Assembly: GCF_018780565.1 (NCBI RefSeq)
Contig: NZ_JADMJN010000003.1
Coordinates: 558,001 to 622,000 of the forward strand
Direction of reading: 5' to 3'
Origin: Rhodoferax sp.
Lineage (GTDB): Bacteria > Pseudomonadota > Gammaproteobacteria > Burkholderiales > Burkholderiaceae_C
DNA length: 64,000 bases
Notes under the pieces: model-generated
The model's input: only the letters and a program-made list of their open reading frames with translations
What the model was told of the DNA's origin: nothing
The model's database searches: none
Made by a program: the position numbers and the translations under genes
Part shown: positions 34,401 through 44,089 of the stretch, in pieces
How the letters are laid out: each line of letters opens with the position of its first letter
Position numbering within the stretch: the stretch's first letter is position 1

Positions 34401-37361
34401 TTTGGTTTCACACAAAAGCAGACCACGTGAATCGCTCTTGCCCGAGCACACGGTGCCCAGGTCCTTGATGCTGGTTTTGTTGTCGTAGGTGTAGAAGCCA
34501 CCCACCATGCGTTTGCGGCTGGTGGTCACGATGCGGGCCGTGGCCCTGACCTCCAGCGAGACACCTTCCTGGGTCTTGCCGTTCAGGTTCAGCGCCAGTG
34601 CCTGGAACTTGATTTTCTGGCTGCTTGAAACCCAGCCTTCGGTCTTGATCCCGGCCACCACAGCAGCGGGCCACAAGGTGTTGACGCTGCGGATGGTCTG
34701 CACTTCGCCATTGGGGTCGGAGTAGGTGGCTTCGAGCAGCAACTCCTGGGGTTGGCGGGCAGTGGGTACTTTGTCGACAAGCACTTTGCCGGCACCGCTT
34801 TTGTCCAGCGTCAGCGGCAGCTTGTCGGCAATCACCCGCGCGTCTTGCGTAGCGCTGGCTTCTTCTTCACCCTCGCTGCTGGTTTCGCGTTGGCCACGCG
34901 GAGGCTGGAAGCTGAATTCTTCAAAGTCGCCATAGCTCACATACTTGCCACGCACCAGGGCCGACACGCGCACCGGCAGGTTGACGGCGCCGCCACCGGC
35001 CACGTAGTTGATCTGCACGTCAACCGGCACTGCCTTGACGTTGACCAGTGCCTTTTTGTCAGCAGGGGCGATGCGGCCTTCCAGCACCGGCAGGCGGAAC
35101 TCTTCCACGCGGAACTGGCCGCTGGAAAAGCTGCGCTGATTGCCAGTGCCGCGCAAGCTCACGTCATAAAAACCGAGCTTGGCGCCGGGCGGGATGGCAA
35201 AGCTGCTTTCCGCACTCTGGCCGCCGGTGGCGGTCTTGCGCCAAACCAGCGGCTGGGTGTATTGCTGGCCGCTGCCCACGTGGGTCACCACCAGGGTGCC
35301 GGGCTGCACGGGGGTCAAGCCAAAGCCGCTGGACGTTTCGGTGCGCAGGATGTGTTTCATGGACACGGTTTCGCCAGCGCGCAACAGGGGCCGGTCAAAA
35401 ATGGTGTGAGCCCGCTCGTCGGGCCGGGTGCTGCGGCTGGTGGGTACATTGAAACGCCAGGGCTCAATGCCGCGGTGCCAGTCGCTCCAGGTGAAGGCCA
35501 GGTCCTCCACGCCGGCCTGTATGGCGCGCGCGCTCACAAAGTAGGCTTGGGTGTACTGGTTCTCGGTGCGGCAGGTGGGGGCCGTAGGGGCGATGCCGCT
35601 CAGGCTGGCAATGCCTTGCGCGTTGGTGGTGGCACTGGCCACTTCGCGGCCACGGCAGTCGGACACCCGAACTTTGGCGTTGGCCACCGGAGTACCCTTG
35701 TCCAGCGTGGTGACCCAGGCCAGCGCATTCTCGCGTCCGAGCTTGAAGTGCACGCCCAGGTTGGTGACCAGTGCCGAGCTGCGCACGTACATGGTGCGAT
35801 GGCCACCGTGGCGCTCGTCCAGCAGGGTGGTGCCCAGTTTTTGGGAGGCAATTTCCACCACATGGAAGCCGGGTGACAGCGGTATGCCCACGACCTCAAA
35901 CGGGCGGGGGTCGCTGCTGACAGGTTTGGGCAGGTCCAGCGTTTTGACGCCGTTTTGACCTTGCAGCAAGGACACCATGCGGCTTTGAACTTCGTTGCGG
36001 TCTCGGGCATCCAGCGGCTTGGGCAGCGGCCCCTTCACATCCGCAGCGGCCATGCTGCGCGACACGGTGTACTCGTCGTAGCGTTGCACCTTGGTGTACC
36101 AGGCGATGATCTCGGCATCGGTGCCGGGGCGCAGATCGCTGACTTTGCTACCTTGGACTTGCAGCACGGCTTCGACGTTGCGCAGTGTCACTGGCAGCAG
36201 GGCCGGGGTATTGGCTTTGGCGTTGGGCTCGGCAAAGCGCTCGACGATACCAAAGGGCGAGGCCGCAAACTTGGCCAATGGCGGCATGCCTGCGGTGGTC
36301 ACCTTGAGTGGAAAGCTGTCGGCATTGCGCAGCCTGCGCTGGGATGCGTCCTTGAAGTCTTTGGGCAGCTCTACTGTGAATTTGGTCTGCTCGGGCAAGA
36401 CGGTTTGAAACGACACACTGTTGACGAGGTTGTCGCCATCGCCGTCTGGCTGGTCGAACACCGGCTTGAAGCTGTCCTTGTCAGATTTCAGGCGAATGCC
36501 CTCGGCCAGCTTGCGCGGCACCGGGGCGTTGAAGTTCAAGCTCAGCGGCCGGATCGGCAGGCAGGCCGACTGCGCGTTTTCGCGCTCGCAATTGAAACTG
36601 GCGGCAAAGGGCTCGCGCACCTGAAAGCTGAAACGCTTCTCGACCAAGTTGGCCACGCCATGGGGCATGCTGCCACTGCCTGGTGTGGCCACCCCTTTGC
36701 CGTATACCAGTTGCACCTTGGCCGAGGGCGTCAGGCGGCGGTTGCAGGCCAGCGTCACGATGCTCAAGGGCGCTTGGGCGGCTGCGGTGTCCAGGCCCTG
36801 GGCCTTGAGCAGCGCGGCCCGCTCGGTGCCGTCAATCAGCCTTATCGCGACCCGCTCACCGATGCCGTCCACCACGCACCACAGGTTGGCCTGCAGGCTG
36901 GCCAGCGTGGCCGCTCCATTGAGCCGCAAGGTGAAGAACTGTTCCTCGTCGATGCGGGCACCGTCGTAAGGCCGGATGTTTTGCACAAACGGCCCGCCGC
37001 TATTGAATTTATAGCTGGTGGCTCCCGTCATATCCTGGCCTTTGGCTGATTTCATGCCTGGGCGAACTTGCAATGTGCAAGCCATGCCGGGTGGCAGGTC
37101 GCGCTCGAATTCAAAGGCCCATTCCTTGTCGCTGATCCAGCGCCCCGAGCCTTTGGTAGCCTGCGCGTCGCTGCAATTCAGGATCAAAGGGGCGGGTGCC
37201 TTGGGGTCACCAAAGTTGACGGCGCTTTCGTCGAACTTGGCCACCACCTGGCGTACCCGTGCCACCTCGCCCTGTGGAGACAGGCTGATGATCTGGAACG
37301 CTTGCGCGGTGATGGCGGCCATCCCCAGAATAGCGGCCGAAAGAATTTTTTTAGTGCGCAC
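31407..37361 (-). CDS. Bacterial alpha-2-macroglobulin, thioester type
   Basis: The protein is 1984 residues, a periplasmic protease trap. The GTG at 37361 has AGAGGAGG just upstream and yields a signal peptide (ILSAAILGMAAITAQA). No lipobox cysteine follows, unlike E. coli YfhM, so the product looks soluble. Macroglobulin-like domains fill the N-terminal half. The thioester CLEQ is intact, with cysteine near 1489 followed by the alpha-alpha barrel. One 17-bp repeat is read through in frame at TSYKFNSGG near residue 120. It lies 46 bp after the anti-sigma gene on the same strand and probably shares its transcript. pbpC, the usual partner, is remote. Confidence 0.93.
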   Translation of the reverse strand: MRTKKILSAAILGMAAITAQAFQIISLSPQGEVARVRQVVAKFDESAVNFGDPKAPAPLILNCSDAQATKGSGRWISDKEWAFEFERDLPPGMACTLQVRPGMKSAKGQDMTGATSYKFNSGGPFVQNIRPYDGARIDEEQFFTLRLNGAATLASLQANLWCVVDGIGERVAIRLIDGTERAALLKAQGLDTAAAQAPLSIVTLACNRRLTPSAKVQLVYGKGVATPGSGSMPHGVANLVEKRFSFQVREPFAASFNCERENAQSACLPIRPLSLNFNAPVPRKLAEGIRLKSDKDSFKPVFDQPDGDGDNLVNSVSFQTVLPEQTKFTVELPKDFKDASQRRLRNADSFPLKVTTAGMPPLAKFAASPFGIVERFAEPNAKANTPALLPVTLRNVEAVLQVQGSKVSDLRPGTDAEIIAWYTKVQRYDEYTVSRSMAAADVKGPLPKPLDARDRNEVQSRMVSLLQGQNGVKTLDLPKPVSSDPRPFEVVGIPLSPGFHVVEIASQKLGTTLLDERHGGHRTMYVRSSALVTNLGVHFKLGRENALAWVTTLDKGTPVANAKVRVSDCRGREVASATTNAQGIASLSGIAPTAPTCRTENQYTQAYFVSARAIQAGVEDLAFTWSDWHRGIEPWRFNVPTSRSTRPDERAHTIFDRPLLRAGETVSMKHILRTETSSGFGLTPVQPGTLVVTHVGSGQQYTQPLVWRKTATGGQSAESSFAIPPGAKLGFYDVSLRGTGNQRSFSSGQFRVEEFRLPVLEGRIAPADKKALVNVKAVPVDVQINYVAGGGAVNLPVRVSALVRGKYVSYGDFEEFSFQPPRGQRETSSEGEEEASATQDARVIADKLPLTLDKSGAGKVLVDKVPTARQPQELLLEATYSDPNGEVQTIRSVNTLWPAAVVAGIKTEGWVSSSQKIKFQALALNLNGKTQEGVSLEVRATARIVTTSRKRMVGGFYTYDNKTSIKDLGTVCSGKSDSRGLLLCETKLGEPGEVELVVTAKDSSGNSIQAAASVYVTKQGELWFGGENHDRMDVLPEKKSYQPGETAKFQVRMPFRFATALVAVEREGIVETQVVQLNGQDPTLHVKIKEGWGPNVYVSVLALRGRLREVPWYSFFTWGYKAPREWWTSFWYEGREYVAPTAMVDLSKPAFRLGLAEIRVGTKAHQLDVSVKADKESYPVRGNAKVTIQVKLPNGQPAANAEVALAAVDQALLELMPNTSWNLLDAMLQRRAWGVETSTAQMEIIGRRHYGRKAVAAGGGGGHSGARELLETLLLWNPRVQLDANGSATVSVPLNDALTTFRIVAVADASTGLFGTGSTSIRSTQDLQIISGLPPLVREDDQYRAQLTLRNTTKQAMKVEVTPRATLLDLKPQTVDIPAGDAREVAWTVTAPAQLALSRFEAILWEIEARDTLSGARDALKARQRIIPAVPLTVQQATLVQVDGPFTLDVNPPADALPGRGGLKMALQPKLAEGMPGVRDWFANYPFICLEQKTSKAVGLRDGKLWQTVVGQIPSYLDADGLASYFPPRDGESNRGSDTLTAYMLAATHEAASINPAFALSDEVRAPMERGLMAFVEGRIQRSFWSPRKDLDIRKLAALEALSRYGKVQGRMLASITIAPNQWPTHAVIDWLNILKRVADAPERDKRMAEATQILKSRISYQGTKMIFSTERDDYWWWLMQNGDVNTARLMLTVMDDPAWKDDMGRLANGFIGRQQRGAWHTTTANLWGGLALEKFSAKFEAVAVAGTTKASMRSGSASVDWSKVERIKTTDASGAAHQTSWFGAPAAPGNLRNNSMFLPWSKTTDKDTLNVTHQGPGKPWLTLQSVAAIQLKEPFNAGYQIRKTIQAVEQANKSLPAGSYTRGDVLRITLEVNASADMTWAVITDPVPAGATILGSGLGRDSQIATQDEKREGAGWPAFEERSFESFRSYYQYLPKGIVKMEYTIRLNNVGEFALPPSRVEAMYAPEMFGEAPNARVRVEVAK
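36999..37015 (+). repeat. 17-bp interspersed repeat, copy C (in alpha-2-macroglobulin gene)
   Basis: GCTATTGAATTTATAGC, with perfect 5-bp inverted arms, lies in frame in the N-terminal region of the macroglobulin gene. It shares GCTATTGAAT with copy D. Confidence 0.5.
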
Positions 37362-37407
37362 GTATGCCTCCTCTGAGGTCACGAGCGTAGCCGAATTGGG
37401 GCCTATT

Positions 37408-38205
37408 TCACAGCATCTTTTGTATCAGGGCACCCTTGAACAACACCGGTCCGGTGGGGCCACCCGCGCTGGGGACGCCGCCCTTGGGCTCCAGACTGAT
37501 GGCCAGCGTGGGCACCTCGCGCACATCGCCCTCAGCGGCGCTCAGGCGCAGCAGCTTGTCATTGCCCAATACACCCAGCGATTTGGGTCCGCCTGCTGGT
37601 GGCAGTGCCCAAAGCTGCAATGAGCGGTCGCCCGGCTCCTGAAAGCCGCCCACGCGTTGCAAGGTGAGTTTTTTGTTTTTGACATCAAAGGTAACCAGCA
37701 TGGACGCGGTGGATTGGTCATCGGCCAGCACCGCCACGTATTCAATTTGGGGTGTGGTCAACAGCCTGGCCTGCAACTGTGCAATCTCGCCGCCCATTTG
37801 CGTGCGCAGGTTCAGGCCCGTGACCACCGCCAGCAGGGTGGCCAGTGCACCGGCGGCCGTGGCACCGCGCCACAGTGCGAGACTGCGCAGTCGGCCACCC
37901 AGCCCGGAACCTGCGGCGCTGGCCTGTTGCGCGGTGGCTTGTCGGGTCCCCTCCATCCTTTTGGCGGCCAGTTCGCCTTGCAACAGGTTGTCAATGCGGG
38001 TCCATACCGCCGGTGCCGGGACTGATGGCTGTTGCAGCTCGGTCATGCTGGCGATGCGGGTTTGCCATAGTAGGGCTGCCACCCGCACCGGGGCTTGTTC
38101 ACGCGCGAGCGCCTCGAAGCGACGGCGCGCGCCGCCGCGCAGGGTGCCCAGTGCGTAGGCGCTGGCCAGGCGGTCCAGCAGTTCAGGATTTTTGATGAGA
38201 TTCAT
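37408..38205 (-). CDS. RskA-type anti-sigma factor
   Basis: The protein is 265 residues. An N-terminal cytosolic part (LDRLASAYALGTLRGGARRRFEAL) is typical of anti-sigma domains of this class. One membrane helix follows at about 113-134. The periplasmic RskA domain has DRSLQLWALPPAGGP. It should hold the adjacent sigma factor at the membrane until a signal releases it. It starts 9 bp after the sigma gene and ends 46 bp before the alpha-2-macroglobulin gene. Confidence 0.9.
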   Translation of the reverse strand: MNLIKNPELLDRLASAYALGTLRGGARRRFEALAREQAPVRVAALLWQTRIASMTELQQPSVPAPAVWTRIDNLLQGELAAKRMEGTRQATAQQASAAGSGLGGRLRSLALWRGATAAGALATLLAVVTGLNLRTQMGGEIAQLQARLLTTPQIEYVAVLADDQSTASMLVTFDVKNKKLTLQRVGGFQEPGDRSLQLWALPPAGGPKSLGVLGNDKLLRLSAAEGDVREVPTLAISLEPKGGVPSAGGPTGPVLFKGALIQKML

Positions 38206-38214
38206 GCTTCGTTC

Positions 38215-38790
38215 TCAGGCAAACCGAGCCATGCACATTCTCAGCTGGTCCAGCCCACGCCGGATCCAGGTCTTGACGGTACCCAGGGGTAATTTGAGCT
38301 GCTGAGCGAGTTCACTGTGGCTCAGGTCGCGCACATAGGCCAGGCTCACTACTTCGCGCTGGCGGTTCTCCAGCTTCCCCAGGCACTGGTGCAGGGCCCA
38401 CGCTTGTTCGCTGGCTTGGGCGGTGTCCATGGGGCTGGGCGAATCACCTTCAAGGGTGTCAGACATGAGCTCGTCAATCTGCTGTGTCAGGTGGCTGCGA
38501 TCGGCGGCGCGCCGACGCAAAAAGTCCAGTCCGCGACTGCGCACGATCAGACCCATCCAGGCCATGGGCGGACTCAAGGAAGCGCGGTAGTCGCCCGCAG
38601 CGCGCCAGATGGTCAGGAAAGACTCCTGCAGCACGTCCTCGGCCCACTCCCGATTGCCGGCTACCCGAAGCGCCAGGCCAAACAGTTTCGAAGAGCAGCG
38701 GTCGTACAGGGCCTTCAATGCGGCGGGGTCCTGCAGGGCGACGCGGTCCAGGAGCTGGATCAGCTCGCTATCCTGAGTTTCAGAGTTCAT
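38215..38790 (-). CDS. ECF sigma factor (SigK-like)
   Basis: The protein is 191 residues starting MNSETQDSELI. Region 2 (YDRCSSKLFGLALR, then EDVLQESFLTIWR) and region 4 (LSHSELAQQLKLPLGTVKTWIRRGL) are present; region 3 is absent, as in ECF sigma factors. It is paired with an RskA anti-sigma, as for SigK. It likely drives its own operon and perhaps the divergent ferritin-like and DUF3455 genes. A longer upstream reading is possible but lacks homology-like sequence before this start. Confidence 0.92.
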   Translation of the reverse strand: MNSETQDSELIQLLDRVALQDPAALKALYDRCSSKLFGLALRVAGNREWAEDVLQESFLTIWRAAGDYRASLSPPMAWMGLIVRSRGLDFLRRRAADRSHLTQQIDELMSDTLEGDSPSPMDTAQASEQAWALHQCLGKLENRQREVVSLAYVRDLSHSELAQQLKLPLGTVKTWIRRGLDQLRMCMARFA

Positions 38791-39117
38791 GGCGAGATTG
38801 TCCGAGATTCGCAGCGTGCCGCCATGGGGCCACCGACCTTCCCTTGTCAAATTGGGGTTGCTATTGAATAAGTAGCTATGTGCGTAATGAATACGCTGGC
38901 CAAGGCGGGAAAACATGCATCTCTCCGTGAAAAAAGGCCAGGCGGACCGATGCTGTAAGTACGGTCTGTGTGGCGTAGCAGATTCAGCCGCCGAAATAAC
39001 CCGCAAATCTTGAGGGTCAAGTTGAATCCAGTGGCGCCGCACCTGCGTATTCAGTGCGTCGGACGATTTTTCCGATGGCGGCGTCAAGCCCTCAACCCAC
39101 TCAATAAGGAAACCACC
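38791..39117. other. 327-bp divergent intergenic region between the sigma-factor and ferritin-like genes
   Basis: No gene seen. It holds one copy of the 17-bp repeat at 38860 and AT-rich stretches. The ferritin-like gene's ribosome site (AAGGAAA) is at the right end. Promoters for both directions must lie here. I could not identify a convincing ECF -35/-10 pair by eye. Confidence 0.6.
38860..38876 (+). repeat. 17-bp interspersed repeat, copy D (intergenic)
   Basis: GCTATTGAATAAGTAGC, the only one of the five copies outside a gene, between the sigma-factor and ferritin-like genes. Confidence 0.5.
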
Positions 39118-39714
39118 ATGAAATCTGTTGTTCAAACCCTCCATGCGCCAACCCTCGCTTCATCACGCCGCATGTTCATGGGCCGTACGGGCACTTTGTC
39201 GGCCGTGGCGGTCGCCCTGCTGGCGGGCAAGGATGTGTTGGCACAAGGCATGAGCGGTGATATGTCCAAGGACGTCAGCATCCTCAACGTTGCCTTGGGT
39301 CTGGAGCACGAGGCCATCAATGCGTACCAGCTGGGTGCCGGCAGCGGACTGCTGCAAAAGCCGGTGCTGGACATTGCTGTCCAGTTTCAAGGCCACCACA
39401 AGGTGCACCGGGATGTCCTGATGGCCACCATCCAGAAAATGGGCGGCACACCGGTGATGGAAAGGAAGCTGGACGAGTACGCCAAGGCATTGAAGGCTGA
39501 CACGCTGCGCAATCAGGCCGATGTGCTGGACCTGGCAGCTCGGCTGGAGCTGGGCGCCATCAATGCCTACCTCGGCGTGATACCCGCGTTCGGCAGCAAA
39601 GACCTGGCCAAGGTGGCAGGCCGTCTTGCCGCCGATGAAACCATGCATTTCACGATTCTGACCAACGCGCTGGGTCGCCCTTTGCCTGCTGGTGCGTTGT
39701 CCTTTGGCGCTTGA
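39118..39714 (+). CDS. Tat-exported ferritin-like domain protein
   Basis: The protein is 198 residues starting MKSVVQT, with AAGGAAA upstream. The leader has a twin-arginine SRRMFMG followed by a hydrophobic stretch to AGKDVLA, so it is probably exported folded by Tat. The mature part is a four-helix bundle with ferritin-like metal ligands spaced along helices (LEHEAINAY, HHKVHRDV, LELGAINAY, DETMHF). The LEHE and DETMH elements suggest a di-iron site. It is divergent from the ECF sigma operon and 59 bp before a DUF3455 lipoprotein. A role in periplasmic iron or peroxide defence is inference. Confidence 0.85.
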   Translation: MKSVVQTLHAPTLASSRRMFMGRTGTLSAVAVALLAGKDVLAQGMSGDMSKDVSILNVALGLEHEAINAYQLGAGSGLLQKPVLDIAVQFQGHHKVHRDVLMATIQKMGGTPVMERKLDEYAKALKADTLRNQADVLDLAARLELGAINAYLGVIPAFGSKDLAKVAGRLAADETMHFTILTNALGRPLPAGALSFGA

Positions 39715-39773
39715 GACCGCTTCGCATCCTGGTTTCGGTACTTGATATTTTCATTAAGCAAGGATTCATGATC

Positions 39774-40319
39774 ATGAACATTCGCAACGCATTGACACTC
39801 ATTTCCGTTGCAGCCCTGTCTGCCTGCGCTACCCAGGGCTCTTCCATGGCGACATTTTCCCAGGCCGGTTTGCCCGAGGCTGTCAAGGTTCCAGCAGGCC
39901 ATGCGGTTGCCATGGAAACCATGGCCGCCGGCGACATCACCTACCAGTGCCGCGCCAGGAAAGACATGCCCGGCCAGTTTGAGTGGGTGTTTGTCGGACC
40001 CGATGCCGGGCTCAAAGACCGAAGCGGCAAGGGCGTCGGCAAGTACTACGGCCCGCCCGCAACCTGGGAGAGCATGGATGGCTCCAAGGTCACTGGCAGC
40101 CAGGTGGCCATTGCCGCGGCAGACATGGGCAGTATTCCACTTCAACTGGTCAAGGCCAACCCGGCCATCGGCATGGGTGCAATGCAGGGCGTGAGCTACA
40201 TCCAGCGCGTCAACACCCGCGGTGGCGTGGCGCCTGCCTTGATGTGCGGCGCGTCCACCCTGGATCAGAAGCAGATCGTGAAGTACACAGCGGATTACAT
40301 CTTCTGGCGCGCTGTTTGA
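39774..40319 (+). CDS. DUF3455 family lipoprotein
   Basis: The protein is 181 residues. Of two close ATGs, 39774 has AAGGA 9 bp upstream. A lipobox LSAC near residue 16-19 marks it as a lipoprotein. The sequence DITYQCRARKDMPGQFEWVFVGPDAGLKD, here given in part only as DITYQCRA and FEWVFVGP, then GKYYGPPATWESMDGSKV, is the DUF3455 pattern. Function is unknown; members often appear in stress operons next to ECF systems or exported metal proteins. It follows the ferritin-like gene and precedes the TPP riboswitch of thiC. Confidence 0.85.
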   Translation: MNIRNALTLISVAALSACATQGSSMATFSQAGLPEAVKVPAGHAVAMETMAAGDITYQCRARKDMPGQFEWVFVGPDAGLKDRSGKGVGKYYGPPATWESMDGSKVTGSQVAIAAADMGSIPLQLVKANPAIGMGAMQGVSYIQRVNTRGGVAPALMCGASTLDQKQIVKYTADYIFWRAV

Positions 40320-40349
40320 GAATGCCCGGGTGATCGTCTACACTGCGCC

Positions 40350-40435
40350 TTGCCCGGGGTGCGCTAGGTATGCGCTGAGATGGTCGACCAAACCCGCGAA
40401 CTTGATCCGGTTCATACCGGCGTAAGAAGAGCCAG
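40350..40435 (+). ncRNA. TPP riboswitch (THI element) upstream of thiC
   Basis: The conserved core is visible: GGGGTGC, then GCTGAGATGG, then ACCCGCGAACTTGATCC and GGTTCATACCGGCGTAAGAA. These match the CUGAGA and the ACCUGAUCxGGxUxAUxCCxGCGxA blocks of the thiamin-pyrophosphate aptamer. A small CCCC/GGGG hairpin at 40452-40464 follows without a T-run, so control is more likely translational. The thiC start is about 118 bp downstream. Confidence 0.93.
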
Positions 40436-40501
40436 ACTTGCAGTCCCATTGCCCCCTGACGGGGTAAATCGGGTTTCGTGCCGTCCTCCCTGTTCGCGTG
40501 A

Positions 40502-42427
<1,926 letters not shown>

Positions 42428-42514
42428 AAGAAAGGCCTGTTGTCTGACAGACGCATGTCCGCTACGATCTTAAAATCAAAAAATGGCGGGCATTCGCTCT
42501 TCCTGGAGGTCCCT

Positions 42515-43003
42515 ATGAAATCAAGCATCGTTCGAATTGGCCGTGTCGTGGCCTTGTCCCTGGCCTGCACCGTGGGCTGCAGTGTCGCCTTCGCCGAAAA
42601 GCCCGAGTGGGCGGGCAATGGCAACAAGCAGGAGCAAAAAGAAAAGAAGTCCAAATTCAGGGACGACCGGCAAGGCACTGAGGTCAAGGTCGGCGCCTAC
42701 TTCGGCGACCCACAACGTGCTGCCGCGAGGGAATACTATGGCAAGAAGTACTCCGCCAAGCGCTGCCCTCCAGGTCTTGCCAAGAAGAACAATGGTTGCA
42801 TGCCACCGGGACAAGCCAAGAAATGGAACGTGGGTCAGCGCCTGCCCAAGGACGTCATTTACTATCCCGTTCCACAAGGGGTGGTGGTCCAACTCGGCAT
42901 ACCACCTGCCGGGCACCGTTATGTGCGCGTGGCCAATGATATTTTGCTGATCGCGATTGGCAGCAGCATGGTGATTGACGCGATTGAAGACCTGATGCGC
43001 TAG
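42515..43003 (+). CDS. RcnB-like small exported protein
   Basis: The protein is 162 residues starting MKSSIVR, with CTGGAGG about 8 bp upstream. The signal peptide ends near SVAFA. A lysine- and glutamine-rich low-complexity stretch (about 33-55) follows. A CPPGLAKKNNGCMPPGQAKK segment comes next, and the C-terminal RcnB-type region includes GHRYVRVANDILLIA. RcnB-family proteins are periplasmic and linked to metal homeostasis in enterobacteria; function here is not known. Two cysteines in the CPPG/GCMPPG segment are unusual features. Confidence 0.72.
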   Translation: MKSSIVRIGRVVALSLACTVGCSVAFAEKPEWAGNGNKQEQKEKKSKFRDDRQGTEVKVGAYFGDPQRAAAREYYGKKYSAKRCPPGLAKKNNGCMPPGQAKKWNVGQRLPKDVIYYPVPQGVVVQLGIPPAGHRYVRVANDILLIAIGSSMVIDAIEDLMR

Positions 43004-43036
43004 GCGTCTGATCCTGGTCAATTTTTCTGCGGATCA

Positions 43037-43369
43037 TCAGGTCAACGGACGAAAGACGAAAGGTCGTTCCACTTGTGGCGTGGCACCACTGGTGCCGGGT
43101 CCGCCTGCGCCAGGAGCCTCGACGCCACGACGCTCGGTGAAACGTTCTTGCAGCTTGATGGTCTGGTCATAGCGCTCCCGTTTCTCGGGGTCTGAAAGGA
43201 TGGCGTAGGCATAGTTGATCTGTGCCAGCCTCTCGCTTGCGGCATTGCTGCCTGCTTTTTTGTCGGGATGGTTGAATTGGGCCAGGCAGCGGTATGCCGC
43301 CCTGATGACCTGCGGACAGGCCTTGGGGCTGACTTCCAATGCGTCATACAGCGTGAACTCACCTTGCAT
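43037..43369 (-). CDS. J-domain protein (DnaJ-like)
   Basis: The protein is 110 residues from ATG 43369; a GTG at 43384 would add five residues. Residues 1-70 are a J domain with the HPD motif (His34-Asp36) that stimulates DnaK ATPase. The tail is glycine- and proline-rich without zinc fingers or a substrate domain, so it is a type III co-chaperone. It is divergent from the molybdenum hydroxylase genes. Confidence 0.82.
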   Translation of the reverse strand: MQGEFTLYDALEVSPKACPQVIRAAYRCLAQFNHPDKKAGSNAASERLAQINYAYAILSDPEKRERYDQTIKLQERFTERRGVEAPGAGGPGTSGATPQVERPFVFRPLT

Positions 43370-43623
43370 GGGTTCATCATGCACAGGGGCTGGTGGAGGG
43401 CTTTGCGCCTTGTCAAAACTCCCGCAGCCTCTTCAGGCCACAGCCTTTTCCCTCGAACACATTGAAACAATTGTTGCGATACAGAGTCTGGACGAAGTCG
43501 TGCGGGGCTGCTGAAATTCGGACGTGTCGACGGGCACCACGCAACGCGTGCGGGGTACAAGGTTTGATCTCCCGCCTGCGGTGTTGCCCGGAATTTTCAT
43601 TTGTCCAATTTGGAGGAGCCCCC

Positions 43624-44064
43624 ATGCCCAGCTACACCCTGAATGTCAACGGTCAATATCTCACTGCCAACGTCAGCAGTGCCGATATGCCCTTGTTGTG
43701 GGTTCTTCGAGATGTGCTCAACCTGACCGGAACCAAATACGGTTGCGGCATCGAGGTCTGTGGCGCTTGTACCGTGATGGTCGGCGGCCAGCCGGAAAAG
43801 TCATGCAACATGAACGTTTCTTCGGCAGTCGGGAAAGACATTGTCACGGTTGAGGGGCTCTCCAAAGATCGCAGCCACCCGGCGCAGCAAGCATGGATCA
43901 AGCACCAGGTGCCGCAGTGTGGCTATTGCCAGTCGGGCATGTTGATGTCCGTAGCTTGTGCCATGAAGGCGGGACACCATGGCAACGAGATTGCATCTGA
44001 GGTGAAGAATCTTTGCGTCTGCGGAACCTATCCTCGAATCAAGGCGGCTGTCGCCGGTCTGTAA
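43624..44064 (+). CDS. 2Fe-2S subunit of a molybdenum hydroxylase (IorA-like)
   Basis: The protein is 146 residues starting MPSYTLN with TTGGAGGAG upstream. It carries two 2Fe-2S clusters: the plant-ferredoxin type (Cys41, 46, 49, 61) and the helical type (Cys99, 102, 131, 133). This is the small subunit of isoquinoline 1-oxidoreductase-type enzymes, which transfer electrons from the molybdenum site. It lies 25 bp before the large subunit. No cytochrome c subunit or molybdenum cofactor genes are adjacent. Confidence 0.93.
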   Translation: MPSYTLNVNGQYLTANVSSADMPLLWVLRDVLNLTGTKYGCGIEVCGACTVMVGGQPEKSCNMNVSSAVGKDIVTVEGLSKDRSHPAQQAWIKHQVPQCGYCQSGMLMSVACAMKAGHHGNEIASEVKNLCVCGTYPRIKAAVAGL

Positions 44065-44089
44065 CCCAACGCAACGCATAGAGAGCCCC

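Noticed and set aside
32715..34430. Long open frame (about 571 codons) on the plus strand
   Set aside because: It is the antisense of the alpha-2-macroglobulin gene, whose opposite frame has clear family motifs; the plus-strand product is histidine/glutamine/glycine-rich without any recognisable domain, a typical high-GC shadow.
38791..39117. Possible ECF-type promoter (GGGAAA followed by CGTG)
   Set aside because: Spacing does not fit the usual 16-17 bp and no second copy was found, so it was not called.
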